DNA of 6,346 bases. It comes from Planctomycetota bacterium (GTDB lineage Bacteria > Planctomycetota > UBA1135). The stretch is from the NCBI GenBank assembly GCA_003501525.1, contig DNPI01000137.1:488-6833 (forward strand). The letters are read 5' to 3'. A model generated the notes under the pieces. The model saw only the letters and a program-made list of their open reading frames with translations. It did not search any database and was not told the origin of the DNA. Position numbers and translations under genes: made by a program. Shown piece after piece: positions 5,493 to 6,346 of the stretch. The first letter of the stretch is position 1. Each line of letters begins with the position of its first letter.

Positions 5493-6346
5493 ATGGCACC
5501 TCGGCCTGCATTCAAGACCGCAGCGGCGGCAACGTTATTCCTCGCTAGCTGTAGCGAGCCGGCTCAAGTTGTGGCCAAGCCCAATGTAGTTGTATTCCTA
5601 GCCGACACGCTGCGGGCGGACCGACTTGGATGCTACGGCGGCCCCGCGGGCACTTCGCCACGAATTAACGATTTTGCCGAGAAAGGCATTCGCTTTGCCC
5701 ATGCAACCGCACCCTCTCCCTATACCTCCCCTTCACATGCCAGCCTATTTACCGCAACGGACCCAGCTGCCCATGGTGTGTGGAACCGCGTACTGCTGCC
5801 CTCCGGCGAACCTATTTTCCCTCGCTTGGCAGAAGGTTCGACAACACTCGCAGAGGCTTTATCCAAAGCTAATTACCAAACTGCTGCCATTGCAGACGGA
5901 GGAAACGTCAGTGAGGCCCGCGGATTTGCCCAGGGATTTGATCTTTTTGCCTCACAATTCAGAGGCGCAAAAAACCGAGTCGAAAATGGTATCAATTGGA
6001 TTAAAAATCGAGACGCGTCACGCCCTTTCTTTCTTTTTCTTCATACTTATCAGACTCACACGCCCTATCTCCCAGCCCCCGAGCACGTAGAGAAATTCGC
6101 CAACCCCTCGTATCAAGGCCCACTATTGGAAGCTTGGCGCGGGGCTCGGGAAAAAGCATCTAAAGGACCGATCCGAAATGCAATTAGGTCCATCCAACAA
6201 GAATTCTACCGCCCACTCTTGCCCGAAGAAGGCCCTCCTAATCCTGAAGACCTCGCCTTCTTACGAGCGCTGTACGACGCAGAAATTGCGGAAATGGATT
6301 TTGAGTTCGGCCGGTTCCTGGACTATCTCAAAGCTGAGGGACTCGA
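5493..6346 (+). CDS. Sulfatase/alkaline phosphatase superfamily lipoprotein, N-terminal part (cut by window edge)
   Basis: The 284 visible codons run off the right edge. Residues 1-20 form a lipoprotein signal: positive start (MAPRPAFK), short Ala/Leu core, and lipobox LASC with Cys20 as the lipidation site, so the protein should sit in the periplasm or on a membrane. The sulfatase domain starts at NVVVFLADTLRADRLGCYG (31-49), with metal ligand Asp38. The active-site segment is YTSPSHASL (77-85), followed by a DPAAHGV element (90-96). HTYQTHTPY (184-192) holds the conserved histidines, and YDAEIAEMD (261-269) is also typical. Sulfatases carry C/S-X-P-S-R, with the first residue oxidised to formylglycine; here that position is Thr78 and the Arg is His82. 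A direct Thr nucleophile, as in lipoteichoic acid synthase and other superfamily phospho-transferases, is therefore possible. Substrate is unknown, and the C-terminal metal ligands are outside the window. It faces away from the aminotransferase. Confidence 0.9.
   Translation, partial: MAPRPAFKTAAAATLFLASCSEPAQVVAKPNVVVFLADTLRADRLGCYGGPAGTSPRINDFAEKGIRFAHATAPSPYTSPSHASLFTATDPAAHGVWNRVLLPSGEPIFPRLAEGSTTLAEALSKANYQTAAIADGGNVSEARGFAQGFDLFASQFRGAKNRVENGINWIKNRDASRPFFLFLHTYQTHTPYLPAPEHVEKFANPSYQGPLLEAWRGAREKASKGPIRNAIRSIQQEFYRPLLPEEGPPNPEDLAFLRALYDAEIAEMDFEFGRFLDYLKAEGL

Noticed and set aside
5626..6090. 154-codon plus-strand frame overlapping the sulfatase-like gene
   Set aside because: It is a shifted frame inside the lipoprotein gene, whose own frame stays open to the window edge with clear superfamily motifs.

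Overview
The window is protein-coding almost end to end, at roughly half GC by eye. It holds five leftward genes (minus strand) and one rightward gene entering from a divergent start near 5.5 kb. No tRNA, rRNA, CRISPR array, insertion sequence or convincing rho-independent terminator was seen. The host looks like a Gram-negative-type bacterium, because the rightward gene encodes a sulfatase-fold enzyme with a lipoprotein signal. It also carries a McsB-type protein arginine kinase, best known from Firmicutes but also found in scattered other phyla. The genus or phylum cannot be fixed from this sequence; Planctomycetota, Myxococcota/Desulfobacterota or a related marine lineage are guesses only.

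Leftward block, in transcription order: a class I aminotransferase (start 5441 or 5483, stop 4245), a low-specificity L-threonine aldolase (4248-3208), a phosphomannomutase/phosphoglucomutase (3211-1850), a 189-base spacer, a McsB-like protein arginine kinase (1660-575), and the N-terminal two thirds or so of MoaA (578 to the left edge). Three of the four junctions are 4-base ATGA overlaps (4245-4248, 3208-3211, 575-578), a classic sign of translational coupling. The only break is the 189-base spacer before the kinase, which holds several short palindromes, a possible promoter and a stretch that looks like a foreign coding remnant on the plus strand.

Rightward block: from 5493 a lipoprotein of the alkaline phosphatase/sulfatase superfamily runs off the right edge. 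Its nucleophile position is Thr rather than the Cys or Ser that is matured to formylglycine in true sulfatases.

The genes do not form one obvious pathway. The first three link amino-acid metabolism (transamination, threonine/glycine interconversion) to sugar-phosphate supply for surface polysaccharide. The last two pair a protein quality-control kinase with the first step of molybdenum cofactor synthesis. The most interesting points are the kinase in this unusual setting with its phospho-arginine allosteric motif intact, the structured spacer in front of it, and the Thr-type sulfatase homologue. I found no clear evidence of a wholly new system.
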